From Gammaproteobacteria bacterium (GTDB lineage: Bacteria > Pseudomonadota > Gammaproteobacteria > UBA5861): a stretch of 33,272 bases of DNA. Both the position numbers and the translations under genes were made by a program. Shown here piece after piece: positions 1-7,373 of this stretch (position 1 is the stretch's first letter; the number at the start of each line of letters is the position of its first letter). The stretch spans positions 1-33,272 of the forward strand of contig JAKSCV010000040.1 of assembly GCA_022360445.1 (NCBI GenBank), in the 5' to 3' direction. The notes beneath the pieces are model-generated. The model was not told the DNA's origin. It saw only the letters and a program-made list of their open reading frames with translations, and searched no databases.

Positions 1-141
1 CAGTATCCGGACGTGAGGGCTCAGCATTTTTTGATTCGCGGGCTCAGTGCTGAACCAGGTTTTAAGGGTAATGATCGCCGGCGCTGGTTTTTTACCAGTC
101 TCAACGAGGCTCAGGAACTCGGCCGGTGTTAGTCCGTGGAG
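1..141. repeat. Terminal overlap marking a circular molecule
   Basis: These 141 bases are identical to 33132-33272. A minus-strand gene runs through the junction in frame. This is the overlap left when a circular molecule is assembled as a linear contig, giving a circle of about 33,131 bp. It is not a biological terminal repeat. Confidence 0.95.
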
Positions 142-219
142 ATCGTTTTGATATAGGCATTGCGCTGCCCAGCTCGGTAGGGCTGCAACCAATAACAATA
201 AAGCTCCAAGTAATTTCAT
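1..219 (-). CDS. Exported protein of the transfer-like operon, N-terminal part (crosses the circle join)
   Basis: This is the first 73 codons of a 276-residue protein whose remainder is at 32520-33131. The start ATG at 219-217 follows a GAGG ribosome site at 227-230. Residues 1-18 form a classical signal peptide (MKLLGALLLLVAALPSWA), with cleavage expected before AQC. The mature protein is therefore periplasmic or exported. It is the first gene of the long minus-strand operon that includes the coupling protein. The family is not recognised; by position it could be a periplasmic transfer component, but that is inference. Confidence 0.85.
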   Translation of the reverse strand, partial: MKLLGALLLLVAALPSWAAQCLYQNDLHGLTPAEFLSLVETGKKPAPAIITLKTWFSTEPANQKMLSPHVRIL

Positions 220-296
220 GCCGTTGCCTCAATAAATCTGTATTCCAATTATTGCAAATGTGTTTTACACTTTCAATATAAACGAATCACATTTAT
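220..296. promoter_or_regulatory. Divergent promoter region for the two main operons
   Basis: On the minus strand TTGAAA (276-271), 17 bp and AATAAT (253-248) form a good sigma70 promoter about 30 nt from the start at 219. The palindrome GTGTTTTACAC (260-270) lies between the two hexamers and looks like an operator. The plus-strand promoter is less clear: TATAAA near 279 could be a -10, with TTGCAA at 253 as a distant -35. A repressor at the palindrome could control both operons. Confidence 0.55.
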
Positions 297-557
297 TTGA
301 AAAGTGTAGATAGGTATAGCGTGGCAATTACGGAATCCGAACTAAGTGATTTGATTAAAACGGGCGCGACTGAGGAGCTTGTTGTCGTTTTTGATAACGA
401 AGCGGTGGCGCGGGTTTTCATGGTTTTAAATGGGCAGAGAGTGCCGATCGGGAGTGCGAGACACCCATGCAGAACCTTTAAAACCAGCCTGGCTCTGGTG
501 CGATTTATGAAAAAAGTGGGAGTGAAGAGTTTCAAAACGGAGGTAGAGGATGACTAG
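297..557 (+). CDS. Hypothetical 86-aa protein, first gene of the rightward operon
   Basis: Small soluble protein of unknown family with no signal peptide or membrane segment. The start is TTG at 297 with no clear ribosome site; GTG at 321 would give a 78-residue product beginning VAITESELSDL and is an equally good choice. The stop at 555-557 overlaps the next gene's ATG at 550, so the two are translationally coupled. It opens a tightly packed plus-strand operon (297-3322) divergent from the transfer-like operon. No function can be assigned from the sequence. Confidence 0.6.
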   Translation: MKSVDRYSVAITESELSDLIKTGATEELVVVFDNEAVARVFMVLNGQRVPIGSARHPCRTFKTSLALVRFMKKVGVKSFKTEVEDD

Positions 558-1995
558 CCGCCAATGGCCCTGGGTATTGGTTGGGGTAAGCGCTGTCTAC
601 CTGGTTACGGAGCTGGCTTTCAACATTCGGCTGGTCGATAACGCTATGGCCACTGATCCGGACGTTGTCGAAGGTCTGGAGTTGTGGGGCCGATCCATTG
701 CGGCTACTGGCTGCGCTGTTGCTATCCTCCGACTCCTGCCGCTGCAGTGGATCCGCTCACGCCTGCCAGTATGCGCTGGTGTTCTCCTTGCGGCCTGGTT
801 GACCACCTTCTTCGGGCAAAAGTCCTTGATTGAGTGGTACGTGGATTCATCCACTCAGGCGCAGCGCCTGGACGCCTGGCATGTGGCTTTGCTGAAACAG
901 GGGCTGGACAGTGGCGCTATCCAGCTGGAGGGGCTGAAAACTTCAACGGGAGATGCTGGCCGGGATAAAACCCTGCTCTCCATGCTTGGACTCATCAGCT
1001 ATTCGCTTCCGGAGTATGTCCAGCTGCTGAAGTCGCGCTCGGAAGAGATAGCTCTCTCTATTGCTGATCGTCGGGCAACGGATGGCATCGAGCCTCTGTA
1101 TGACGCTTTTATCGGGCTTCGCACAGAGCTTAAAACCCGGTTTGAGAAAGGCCTGCAGGCCCAGGAGTTGGCACGTTCCTACCCTCCTCTTCTGCAGAGA
1201 GAGCTGGACCAGTTTTTTACTGAACGTCGGCACTGTGAACGAGAAGCAACGCCACCATACGTGCAGGCCTGCATCGATGCTGTGGATAGTGCCTACAACA
1301 AAAAGATGCAAGCGGCGGTAGGAAAAGAGATTCCCTGGAAGGAGTTCTGCCGACCAGCGCCGGCTTCGACTACGTACCAAATGCGAGCGGGGAAAATGGT
1401 TCCGATCGTTACCGATAGCCTGAATTGCCAGGACATCGAAGCATCGAGAGTTGAGAGTGTTTTGCTGCAGGCATTGGGGATCAAATACCGTTTTGATTCA
1501 TGGCGGCAGTTTACGCGGATTCCAGCGGTTCAAGCGGCACTGCGTGAGCACATTGGTATAGATGGTTTTGTGGATCCGGACATGGATAAAGCACGGTTTC
1601 TGGAGGCGGTGGCCAAGCCCGAATTTAGAGCGCAGGCGCAGGCTGAACGGGAAAAGTGGCTATCAGCGAGTATTTCAAATGATGAGGGTCGTCGGGCTGT
1701 ACGTGCGGTGGTCGTTCATCCGATCGCGCTGGGGTTCAGCCTGTTTTTCGGAATGGTCAACGCCGTTGGTTTGATCGCCGCCCTGGGCCGGATCTGGGGA
1801 GGGCCTGCCTTTGGTCACTCTTTAAATATGGGTTTATTGGCTGGCGCGGTGCTGGTTCCGTTTGTTGTGGGCGGTGGTACCGGAATCAGTATTTCAGAGT
1901 TCGTGAAGATTGCTCCGGATAAGCTTGGGGTGGCCATGCACTGGGTTATGACCGTGGAGCCGTGGATATACAACATTGTTGGAGGCATTTTATGA
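550..1995 (+). CDS. Polytopic membrane protein with a large central soluble domain, 481 aa
   Basis: About six hydrophobic segments are visible: near residues 8-29, 50-66 and 74-90, then after a soluble and partly helical stretch of roughly 290 residues, near 390-410, 424-445 and 457-478. The central part is rich in charged residues and has Cys and His residues (FCRPAP, ERRHCER) that may be extracytoplasmic. The family is not recognised. It overlaps the upstream gene by 8 bases and the downstream secreted-protein gene by ATGA, which shows obligate co-translation. Its position in a block divergent from a coupling protein suggests an envelope component of the transfer apparatus or an entry-exclusion-type protein, but no homology supports either. 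Confidence 0.75.
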   Translation: MTSRQWPWVLVGVSAVYLVTELAFNIRLVDNAMATDPDVVEGLELWGRSIAATGCAVAILRLLPLQWIRSRLPVCAGVLLAAWLTTFFGQKSLIEWYVDSSTQAQRLDAWHVALLKQGLDSGAIQLEGLKTSTGDAGRDKTLLSMLGLISYSLPEYVQLLKSRSEEIALSIADRRATDGIEPLYDAFIGLRTELKTRFEKGLQAQELARSYPPLLQRELDQFFTERRHCEREATPPYVQACIDAVDSAYNKKMQAAVGKEIPWKEFCRPAPASTTYQMRAGKMVPIVTDSLNCQDIEASRVESVLLQALGIKYRFDSWRQFTRIPAVQAALREHIGIDGFVDPDMDKARFLEAVAKPEFRAQAQAEREKWLSASISNDEGRRAVRAVVVHPIALGFSLFFGMVNAVGLIAALGRIWGGPAFGHSLNMGLLAGAVLVPFVVGGGTGISISEFVKIAPDKLGVAMHWVMTVEPWIYNIVGGIL

Positions 1996-2462
1996 AGTGG
2001 ATATTAGGGGCAATTTTCCTCGCGGGGGCCAGCTGCTCGATGGCGGCAGATGACTTTTGGAGTAGCGATGGTGGCAAAGAGGTGACCAAAGGTGCGCCGG
2101 AGGTGAAAGAGACGCAGGTGCAGCAGCCAAAAGCGGTGGTTTTACCGGCACCAGGTGCCGATACCTACTGCATGCCATCTGTGGCAGATCCTCAGAAAAT
2201 GATCGATGCTATGAAAAGCATGTTCCCCGGTGGCCAGCTGCCCAATCCGGCCGAGTGGCAAGCGTTTGCTGAACGGGTTGGCGGCGCTCATCAGCAGGCC
2301 GCCCCATCGGTGGGGCATTGCCAGCCTGGGGACTGGATCAGCGTAGGCGATAAGTTCACTGCGCTGGAGTATTGTGATTTTGATTCAACACCGGCAAGCG
2401 CCGCTTCGTTTGGTGTTTGTCGTTACCGTGGCCAGACGCGGCCGGTTAGAGAGGGGAAATAG
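1992..2462 (+). CDS. Secreted 156-aa protein with signal peptide
   Basis: The ATG at 1992 overlaps the upstream stop (ATGA) and follows GGAGG at 1981-1985. An upstream in-frame ATG at 1962 lacks a site and would spoil the signal peptide. Residues 1-18 (MKWILGAIFLAGASCSMA) form a signal peptide. The mature part begins ADDFWSSDGG, has a charged Pro/Val linker, then four Cys (YCMPS, GHCQPG, EYCDFD, GVCRYR) that could make two disulfides in the periplasm. The family is unknown. Coupling to the 481-aa membrane protein suggests the two form an envelope complex. Confidence 0.75.
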   Translation: MKWILGAIFLAGASCSMAADDFWSSDGGKEVTKGAPEVKETQVQQPKAVVLPAPGADTYCMPSVADPQKMIDAMKSMFPGGQLPNPAEWQAFAERVGGAHQQAAPSVGHCQPGDWISVGDKFTALEYCDFDSTPASAASFGVCRYRGQTRPVREGK

Positions 2463-2463
2463 C

Positions 2464-2901
2464 ATGTACGCAGGAGAGAGTCTTTTAACCGACGACGATA
2501 TTGTCTATCTGGATAAGCTGAAAGCATGGGTTCGCTCATCCCTGGAATTTGCTGTCTTACGAAAAACGCCAGGCGAAGGTGATCTGGTTTTTCTGCGGTG
2601 TGAGCTCCCTATTTTTCTACGGGGCAAACCCAGCGATAAGTTTGTGACATTGGGTGAGTTGGTGAAGCTATGCGAGGATTCCGCTTCCAATCAAATGATC
2701 TATGAGGCGTGGGTGAACAGTGCATTGGACAATGCCTATAGTGCTGCACGTTCTCTTAGTGAAGATGATGGGGACCGATTCGTCGCCTATTTCAAGGCCT
2801 ATCACAACATTGATGATGAGGGTGCTTTAGCGGATGAAGCCCATGAGGCGATCGAGGACGCACGGCGGGCGCTATACGGTGACATGGAGGATTATGTATG
2901 A
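2464..2901 (+). CDS. Hypothetical acidic 145-aa protein
   Basis: The start at 2464 is chosen because GAGAGGGGAAA lies just upstream; the longer frame from 2374 runs inside the preceding gene. The product is acidic (pI clearly low, many Asp/Glu) and predicted helical, with no membrane segment or signal. The C-terminal half (LADEAHEAIEDARRALYG) looks like a helical bundle. The stop overlaps the next start by ATGA at 2898. It is a cytoplasmic member of the rightward operon; no family is recognised. Confidence 0.7.
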   Translation: MYAGESLLTDDDIVYLDKLKAWVRSSLEFAVLRKTPGEGDLVFLRCELPIFLRGKPSDKFVTLGELVKLCEDSASNQMIYEAWVNSALDNAYSAARSLSEDDGDRFVAYFKAYHNIDDEGALADEAHEAIEDARRALYGDMEDYV

Positions 2902-3134
2902 GCGATAGCGTGGTAAGTATTGCTGGCACTGGCCGGAAAGTGGCCCGGACAGCGCAGGAGATCCCTTTAATTTACATGAATGAGATCGAGGATTTTGGGA
3001 TTACTCAGTGGTTTGACTCTCATGGCCAGCTGGAAGAGGCGCAAGCCTCCGCCTTGCAGGATGGGGCCTTTGATGGCGTGATTGTGGTCTGCATTGATTC
3101 CAGGAATAACCTGGTATTCATGCCAGCCAGGTAG
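2898..3134 (+). CDS. Hypothetical 78-aa protein
   Basis: Starts at the ATGA overlap with the preceding gene, so it is certainly in the same operon. It is soluble, with an N-terminal basic stretch (GTGRKVART) and an alternating strand-helix pattern: PLIYMNEIE, then ITQWFDSHGQLEEAQASALQ, then VIVVCIDSRNNLVFMP. This hints at a small alpha/beta domain. The family is unknown. It is followed after 8 bases by the last gene of the operon. Confidence 0.65.
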   Translation: MSDSVVSIAGTGRKVARTAQEIPLIYMNEIEDFGITQWFDSHGQLEEAQASALQDGAFDGVIVVCIDSRNNLVFMPAR

Positions 3135-3142
3135 GAGGATAT

Positions 3143-3322
3143 ATGGACGAGAAAAACTCTCAGAATCATAAAGATGGGGCTGCCTCAGAGCGGTACTACC
3201 CCAAGTTCCTGGTCACTCAGGCAGAGTACGATGCCGCCACGCCGGAAGAGCGGGAACGCTATATCGTGGATGAGTCGGTGCTGGAGCCGCCGCGGAACTA
3301 CAGTATTCCTGATGAAGCCTAG
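3143..3322 (+). CDS. Small hypothetical protein, 59 aa, end of the rightward operon
   Basis: The ATG at 3143 follows a strong TAGGAGGA site (3132-3139) and lies 8 bases after the preceding stop. The product is charged and hydrophilic (MDEKNSQNHKDG at the start, TPEERERYIVDE in the middle). It is probably partly disordered. No family is recognised. A strong hairpin at 3356-3380 closes the operon. Confidence 0.65.
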   Translation: MDEKNSQNHKDGAASERYYPKFLVTQAEYDAATPEERERYIVDESVLEPPRNYSIPDEA

Positions 3323-3355
3323 AGAAGAATGTTGGCAGGGTTTATGAGAAGCGTA

Positions 3356-3380
3356 TTTTGGTCACTCATAGTGACCAAAA
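3356..3380. terminator. Perfect 11-bp inverted repeat after the rightward operon
   Basis: The arms TTTTGGTCACT and AGTGACCAAAA are perfectly complementary around a 3-nt CAT. It sits 34 bases after the last stop codon. The terminal A/T runs fit a bidirectional terminator. The high symmetry and low GC would also suit a repressor operator. Confidence 0.55.
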
Positions 3381-3667
3381 AGAGAGTAAGTTAAACGGTC
3401 TACTTGCCCCGTCGCCTGAAGGTTGGGTGTGTTGTATAATTCAGGGGTGAGAAAAGCCGACCGGGTATGAGCTCCCCCTGTCGTTAATCATGTAATGGAG
3501 TCTGCGGGGCGCCGGGGTGGCCAGCGATAAGAGCAAATAGCCCACAGAGCTTGAGAGCAGCAAGTCATATAATCTTCTCAACATTGCTGAGGTTTGGCAG
3601 TGGCGATTGTTCGTATCTTATTATTATTCGCTTATTGTGCGTGTTTGGCAGCCATTTCCTGCTTGAG
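3381..3667. other. Gene-free stretch, possible small RNA
   Basis: No convincing gene is present. The stretch holds a perfect TATAAT at 3435-3440, followed by a possible stem of CAGGGG (3442-3447) with CCCCTG (3475-3480). Further on lies a GC-rich segment (GGGGCGCCGGGG near 3505-3516) that could also fold. This resembles a transcription start followed by a structured RNA, but no good -35 and no clear terminator were found. Confidence 0.3.
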
Positions 3668-4795
3668 TTACCATGACAATGTGCTCCATACCTGTTCCAA
3701 TAAAGATTCCCGCGCCATCTCAACGCGCTCATCTGTGTTCGTTGTTAAACTCAACCAAAGGGACAATGGATCGACGCATGGCTTGCCGTGCGCCATCACA
3801 CTAGGGTGATAAGCCCACAGTTCCAACTCCATCGCTTCCCTGTCTTTGCGGATAGATTGTCCGATTTTGGGAGGATGTTTGGTATTGGCGGGTTCGCTGG
3901 CTAATATCTGAACGTCTGGCCGCTTGGCCAGGGCTGCCCACATATCGGTGCTGATAGCCCACTGGTCGATACCAGTGGCAGCCAGGTCTGTATAATGGGC
4001 CAAAGCAGATTCACCAGTTATGTGCCCCTCAACCGCCTTTCCCATTCTGCCTCCCCGCCATACAACCCAGATCCGTTTGGTGACCGGGCTTTGCAGTGCA
4101 GGAAGGGCTCGCTGCCACAGAGTGCGGCCAGTGGTAGGAAAGCTTAGGTGCTTTTCCCGCCCCACCTTCTCAGCTCGAGCCAGTTGTCGATCAGTTAGTT
4201 CATTGATAACGCGAGTAATAGTCATGGGGCTATAGCCCAGCATTTGGGCTAAATCTTTGGCAGGAAGTCCTGCACAGTCATGCTGCAAAATTTCCCGCAG
4301 CAGCAATGCCTGAGCCGGGGCGCTCAGTTGGGTTATTTCGGTCGGTCTGCCTTGTTTGAAATACTCCCGCAGATCAATTCCCAGTGTGGGTAGGTAGAGC
4401 TGGTTGCCGGGTACCAGAAATGGTACGCGCTGCTCGATCAGCCGCTTGCGGTTATAGGAACTGACAGCCTCAACTAGATAAATCACCTCACCCTCAAAAT
4501 GCTTGCTTACCTGCTGCCAGTGCTTGCGTACCACTGCCGGGGTTTCCCCGTCCGGTGTTATGGCCAACATCAGCAGGCAGGGGTGCCCAAACAGTTTGAC
4601 CAAGTAGTAGGTGTAGGTGCTTTGCAGAAAAAAGGGCAAGTGTTCGGCACCAGGCCAGAGTGTGGCCCAGCCGTTGTTTTTACCGCTACTTTTGCGGCTT
4701 GTTGTTGACGGATCGAAGGCCTCTGGCCCCAGTATGTCCAATAGGTAGTGTTTGGCTTCACTGAGGGTGGTGGCAGCTATGCTGTTTATGGCCAT
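3668..4795 (-). CDS. Winged-helix (MarR/GntR-like) regulator-type protein, 375 aa
   Basis: Residues roughly 155-225 form a winged-helix DNA-binding unit (LPAKDLAQMLGYSPMTITRVINELTDRQLARAEK) placed between two larger unrecognised domains. The N-terminal part (about 1-150) alternates strands and helices and includes VPFLVPGNQLYLP. The C-terminal part is also unassigned. This central-HTH arrangement resembles regulators that accompany toxin or type-IV TA genes (AbiEi-like wHTH followed by a nucleotidyl-transfer-type partner), but that link is weak. The upstream gene in the same direction is an AbrB-fold protein, 54 bases away, so the two may form a regulatory or TA module. Its start at 4795 is supported only by reading frame. 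Confidence 0.6.
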   Translation of the reverse strand: MAINSIAATTLSEAKHYLLDILGPEAFDPSTTSRKSSGKNNGWATLWPGAEHLPFFLQSTYTYYLVKLFGHPCLLMLAITPDGETPAVVRKHWQQVSKHFEGEVIYLVEAVSSYNRKRLIEQRVPFLVPGNQLYLPTLGIDLREYFKQGRPTEITQLSAPAQALLLREILQHDCAGLPAKDLAQMLGYSPMTITRVINELTDRQLARAEKVGREKHLSFPTTGRTLWQRALPALQSPVTKRIWVVWRGGRMGKAVEGHITGESALAHYTDLAATGIDQWAISTDMWAALAKRPDVQILASEPANTKHPPKIGQSIRKDREAMELELWAYHPSVMAHGKPCVDPLSLWLSLTTNTDERVEMARESLLEQVWSTLSW

Positions 4796-4819
4796 GATAG
4801 GAGTAACTCTATTAATATC

Positions 4820-4843
4820 GGGTCATGTGGAAGAACCCCTATT
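4820..4843. repeat. Tn3-type inverted-repeat tip remnant
   Basis: GGGTCATGTGGAAGAACCCC matches the tip of the inverted repeats at 17074 and 18779 (GGGGTCCTGTGGAAGAACCG) at 18 of 19 bases after the first G. It lies between the AbrB gene and the regulator gene. It may be a decayed end of a related element. No partner end was found nearby. Confidence 0.45.
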
Positions 4844-4849
4844 ACTCGC

Positions 4850-5230
4850 TTATTGTGTTGTATTATTATTCGCTGCTTTCTGGCTCTCGCTATAAGCGTC
4901 ATCACCAAGGCGTTTAAGCCCCTCATCCGTATTCAATTCATCAGCTAATTGGTCAAGCTGGCGATGCTGCAAGGATAAGTTTACCAGTCGGATTTTACCT
5001 GGCTCGGCGATCACATCAATGTCATCCCCTATTTCCCAGTGTAATTCGTCAAGCAATTCAGTGGGGAGATTTACAACGGTATCGCCGTTTTCGTCTTTCT
5101 CAAGACTCACTTTCAAATTTGCTTCGCTCATTCGCTCCAGCCTCTCCAGAATAATGTCAGCTTTTGCCCTTGCTTTGGCTACAACCTCGGGATCTAGGGT
5201 TGCAAGCAGTTGGTCTAGAGTTCTTGCCAT
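4850..5230 (-). CDS. AbrB/MazE-type antitoxin-like DNA-binding protein, 126 aa
   Basis: Residues about 40-85 (LKVSLEKDENGDTVVNLPTELLDEL, then WEIGDDIDVIAEPGKIRLVNL) match the swapped-hairpin AbrB/SpoVT pattern: a conserved strand, LP..LLDEL, then a GDDI turn and a final strand. An N-terminal helical stretch (DPEVVAKARAKADIILERL) and an acidic C-terminal tail follow the usual layout of antitoxins in which the tail binds a toxin. No MazF/VapC-type toxin is adjacent; the nearest genes are the winged-helix protein downstream and a chimeric antitoxin-like protein upstream. Confidence 0.65.
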   Translation of the reverse strand: MARTLDQLLATLDPEVVAKARAKADIILERLERMSEANLKVSLEKDENGDTVVNLPTELLDELHWEIGDDIDVIAEPGKIRLVNLSLQHRQLDQLADELNTDEGLKRLGDDAYSESQKAANNNTTQ

Positions 5231-5245
5231 AACAGTCAGTTTTGA

Positions 5246-5755
5246 TTATCCACAGTTAATAATACGACCACATAAAGGGCATCTAACGTGCTGGGCATCC
5301 ATTTCCATAAAAATCAAATCAACTGGTTTATTGCTTTCTTCTCCCCTGGCGACAAAGAGAAGACCATTACAATCCACGTCCTCATGCAGATCACATTCAT
5401 TACAGGATGCCAGTTCCCGGTGGTTTGTAAAAATACCTAAAAACCGAGCTTCATCATGGATTTTTTTCACGGCCTTCAGGATTTCGTTTTGCGCCTCATC
5501 CATGACCTGCTTATGTGGCAATGTGGGGCGTGTGTCTGCTGAAGCCTCTATCACTTTTTTACGAAACCAAACATCATGGGCTTCGGAAGCTGAAGAAAAC
5601 GGCGGATGATAATTTTCGCCGCACGTGATGATGCAGACTATATCTAGTCCATTCCGGGTAACTTCCACCATATCGAGGGAGCCGTTTTCGATCTTCCGGA
5701 AGATCGATGTCAGCTCACGTTTGACTCTGGACAGTGGGAGCTTTATGGCCTTCAA
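5246..5755 (-). CDS. Antitoxin-like chimera (Phd-like N-terminus, RelB-like middle, Cys-rich C-terminus), 169 aa
   Basis: Residues 1-45 resemble a Phd/YefM fold (SRVKRELTSIFRKIENG, then VEVTRNGLDIVCII). Residues about 58-92 (HDVWFRKKVIEASADTRP, then LPHKQVMDEA) align closely with the RelB antitoxin encoded at 17411-17701 (YDVWFRAKVQEALADTKP, then VPHDQVMDDV). The last 60 residues hold CNEC, HEDVDC and CPLCG, a likely zinc-binding unit. The start is TTG at 5755, four bases after the upstream stop. No toxin of the RelE/Doc type is adjacent, so it may be a regulator built from antitoxin parts or the antidote of an unknown toxin. Confidence 0.6.
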   Translation of the reverse strand: MKAIKLPLSRVKRELTSIFRKIENGSLDMVEVTRNGLDIVCIITCGENYHPPFSSASEAHDVWFRKKVIEASADTRPTLPHKQVMDEAQNEILKAVKKIHDEARFLGIFTNHRELASCNECDLHEDVDCNGLLFVARGEESNKPVDLIFMEMDAQHVRCPLCGRIINCG

Positions 5756-5758
5756 CGT

Positions 5759-6019
5759 TTATTTTCTCATCAATTTTCTATAGTACTTGGGATCTTCCCA
5801 TTTAAGGCAGCCGAAGAAGTGTTTGCCATCCTTACCAAATGCCCAGATGTTGTTGAAGCGAAATTCTCTTCGGTCAACATGGGTAAAACCCAGAGGGTTG
5901 GAAGATAGTTTTTGTTTTATAGATCTTCTGGCGATTCGGTTGGCCATTTGCTTGTCACTCTTTTCAGAGGTGCAGCGGGTTATCCCTGTGATAGGTGTTT
6001 TAATATATGATTTCGACAT
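5759..6019 (-). CDS. Hypothetical basic 86-aa protein, candidate partner of the chimeric antitoxin
   Basis: Basic small protein with an N-terminal segment rich in Lys/Arg (MANRIARRSIKQKL). An aromatic C-terminal half follows (EFRFNNIWAFGKDGKHFFGCLKWEDPKYYRKLM). It ends four bases before the chimeric antitoxin-like gene starts, an arrangement typical of two-gene TA operons. By charge (basic toxin-like, acidic partner) it could be the toxin, but no family is recognised. The start ATG at 6019 has a purine-rich stretch (TTGAGGTC) upstream. Confidence 0.55.
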   Translation of the reverse strand: MSKSYIKTPITGITRCTSEKSDKQMANRIARRSIKQKLSSNPLGFTHVDRREFRFNNIWAFGKDGKHFFGCLKWEDPKYYRKLMRK

Positions 6020-6132
6020 TGTTCTGACCTCAATTTGAATAGTCAGAACAAGGCCCCTTTATAGAAGACGATTAACATATTTCCACCAATGGTTGTTGAT
6101 TACAGGAATCATCCACGTCCTGCAACGGTGCT
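6020..6132. other. Short spacer with a promoter-like stretch
   Basis: About 110 bases between two minus-strand genes. The minus strand carries TTGTTCTGAC and TATTCAAATTGAGG near 6030-6050, compatible with a promoter and ribosome site for the 86-aa gene. Nothing else is evident. Confidence 0.25.
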
Positions 6133-6516
6133 TCAAGTGTAGGTTTTATCTACAACATCAGGCCCATACTTTAGCCAGGCCTCGATCTTCGGTGTGCTGC
6201 TCATTATCGGCGGGAGGTGTCCATTGATGAAGCTAACTAGCTTCCTCAGCGTGACACCCTTCGGTGGCCGGTCGTGTTTCAGCCAGTCCATAGTGGCTGG
6301 GCGACTTGAGCTGGTAAGCTCAGCGAGCCAGGTGACTCGTCCCGCATCTAGTGGAGGAGGATTCATGTCTGAGGCATCGAGGAGCCAGTTCAGCCTCTCC
6401 GAAAAGCCAGCATGGATCTCGGCAAGATTGGCCTTCTCAACTGTTACGAAATCTAGGTATTTATCGGTATTTACCGAGGATTTGTTACGCTCCAAGGCTT
6501 TTGAGGTTGTCGTCAT
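6133..6516 (-). CDS. Plasmid HTH-like protein downstream of a resolvase, 127 aa
   Basis: The middle of the protein reads ERLNWLLDASDMNPPPLDAGRVTWLAEL, then ATMDWLKHDRPPKGVTLRKLVSFI. The helix-turn-helix spacing resembles XRE-like or phage CI-like DNA-binding domains, in which RVTWLAEL would be helix 1-2 and ATMDWL the recognition helix. The start overlaps the resolvase stop by ATGA (6513-6516), so both are made from one message. It is probably an accessory or regulatory protein for the resolvase operon. Family assignment is tentative. Confidence 0.55.
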   Translation of the reverse strand: MTTTSKALERNKSSVNTDKYLDFVTVEKANLAEIHAGFSERLNWLLDASDMNPPPLDAGRVTWLAELTSSSRPATMDWLKHDRPPKGVTLRKLVSFINGHLPPIMSSTPKIEAWLKYGPDVVDKTYT

Positions 6517-7064
6517 AGATCGTCCAGTGCTTTATTCAGTGTCATACGGGTAACACCAAAGTGCTTGGCCACTTCAGTCTTGGTAATCAGCGGGTCTGAC
6601 AGCATTGCCCGTGCCTTCTTGGTTTGATCTTTGGATAAGGCTCTTGGTCGGCCACCCTTGCGCCCTCGGGCACGCGCAGCCGCCAAGCCTGCCCGAGTGC
6701 GTTCCTGGATTAGCGATCGTTCAAACTCCGATAACGCCGCGAAAATATGGAATACCAGTTTCCCGCCGGCGCTGGTTGTGTCGATGGCTTCAGTCAGTGA
6801 TCGGAAACCGATGCCCTTCTCTTCCAGGTCGCTGATGATTTCCACCAGGTCTTTCAGGCTGCGCCCTAAGCGATCCAAGCGCCAGACTACCAGTGTATCC
6901 CCTGCCCTCATGACATCAAGGCACTTAGCCAGCTCCGGACGTTCTTTCGAGGCTCCAGACCGGGATTCCTGGTAGACACGCTCAACGTCTGCGTTTTTCA
7001 AGGCGTCGAGCTGCAGGGAGGTATCCTGGTCGGCGGTGGAGACCCTGGCATAACCTATGATCAC
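6513..7064 (-). CDS. Serine recombinase, resolvase/invertase family
   Basis: This 183-residue protein has the length and order of Tn3-type resolvases and DNA invertases. The catalytic serine is in YARVSTADQ (Ser9). The conserved arginine motif VVWRLDRLGRSL lies near residues 60-72, followed by the long E helix (FAALSEFERSLIQERTRAGL). A C-terminal helix-turn-helix (KTEVAKHFGVTRMTLNKAL) completes it. It would resolve plasmid multimers or invert a segment through a serine-DNA intermediate. Its start overlaps the upstream gene's stop by ATGA. Related in type but not closely to the resolvase at 17872. Confidence 0.95.
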   Translation of the reverse strand: MIIGYARVSTADQDTSLQLDALKNADVERVYQESRSGASKERPELAKCLDVMRAGDTLVVWRLDRLGRSLKDLVEIISDLEEKGIGFRSLTEAIDTTSAGGKLVFHIFAALSEFERSLIQERTRAGLAAARARGRKGGRPRALSKDQTKKARAMLSDPLITKTEVAKHFGVTRMTLNKALDDL

Positions 7065-7327
7065 AGGGCAGTTTCCCCGGCAAGCGGGACAATACTAAGC
7101 AGCTGGCGATTCAGGTGTGTAACATTTCGTGGATGCACTTTATAGCTGGTCACATCGCCCGCCTTATTGCAGATCCGCATGGATTCCTCCGTTGGTTGGC
7201 AATGCAGCCAGTATTTATCGGTCCAGTTCAGGAAGTAAGCTTCAGAGTAGCTTCCTCCGTCATCGGTGTGAGTGATGATGTCACCCGTTTCTAGGTTGCG
7301 TGACAGTATCGCAAGGCCACCTTTCAT
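7061..7327 (-). CDS. Hypothetical 88-aa protein, first gene of the resolvase operon
   Basis: The start at 7327 (MKGGLAILSRNL) is chosen because GAAGGGGACTGT precedes it; a longer frame to 7399 would run through promoter-like DNA. The product is soluble with a beta-rich pattern (DIITHTDDGGSYSEAYFLNW, then KYWLHCQPTEE). The stop overlaps the resolvase start. No family is recognised. The minus-strand TATTATAC at about 7345-7352 could be its -10. Confidence 0.55.
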   Translation of the reverse strand: MKGGLAILSRNLETGDIITHTDDGGSYSEAYFLNWTDKYWLHCQPTEESMRICNKAGDVTSYKVHPRNVTHLNRQLLSIVPLAGETAL

Positions 7328-7373
7328 ACAGTCCCCTTCATCGTATAATAAACGTTGGTTTAATGAGCATAGA

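Noticed and set aside
943..1380. Minus-strand 145-codon frame under the 481-aa gene
   Set aside because: Shadow of the well-supported plus-strand gene with no ribosome site or family pattern.
3618..4873. Direct repeats TTATTATTATTCGCTT and TCGCTTATTGTG flanking the 375-aa gene
   Set aside because: Short and AT-rich copies near 3616-3640 and 4849-4873; suggestive of an insertion scar but too weak to call.
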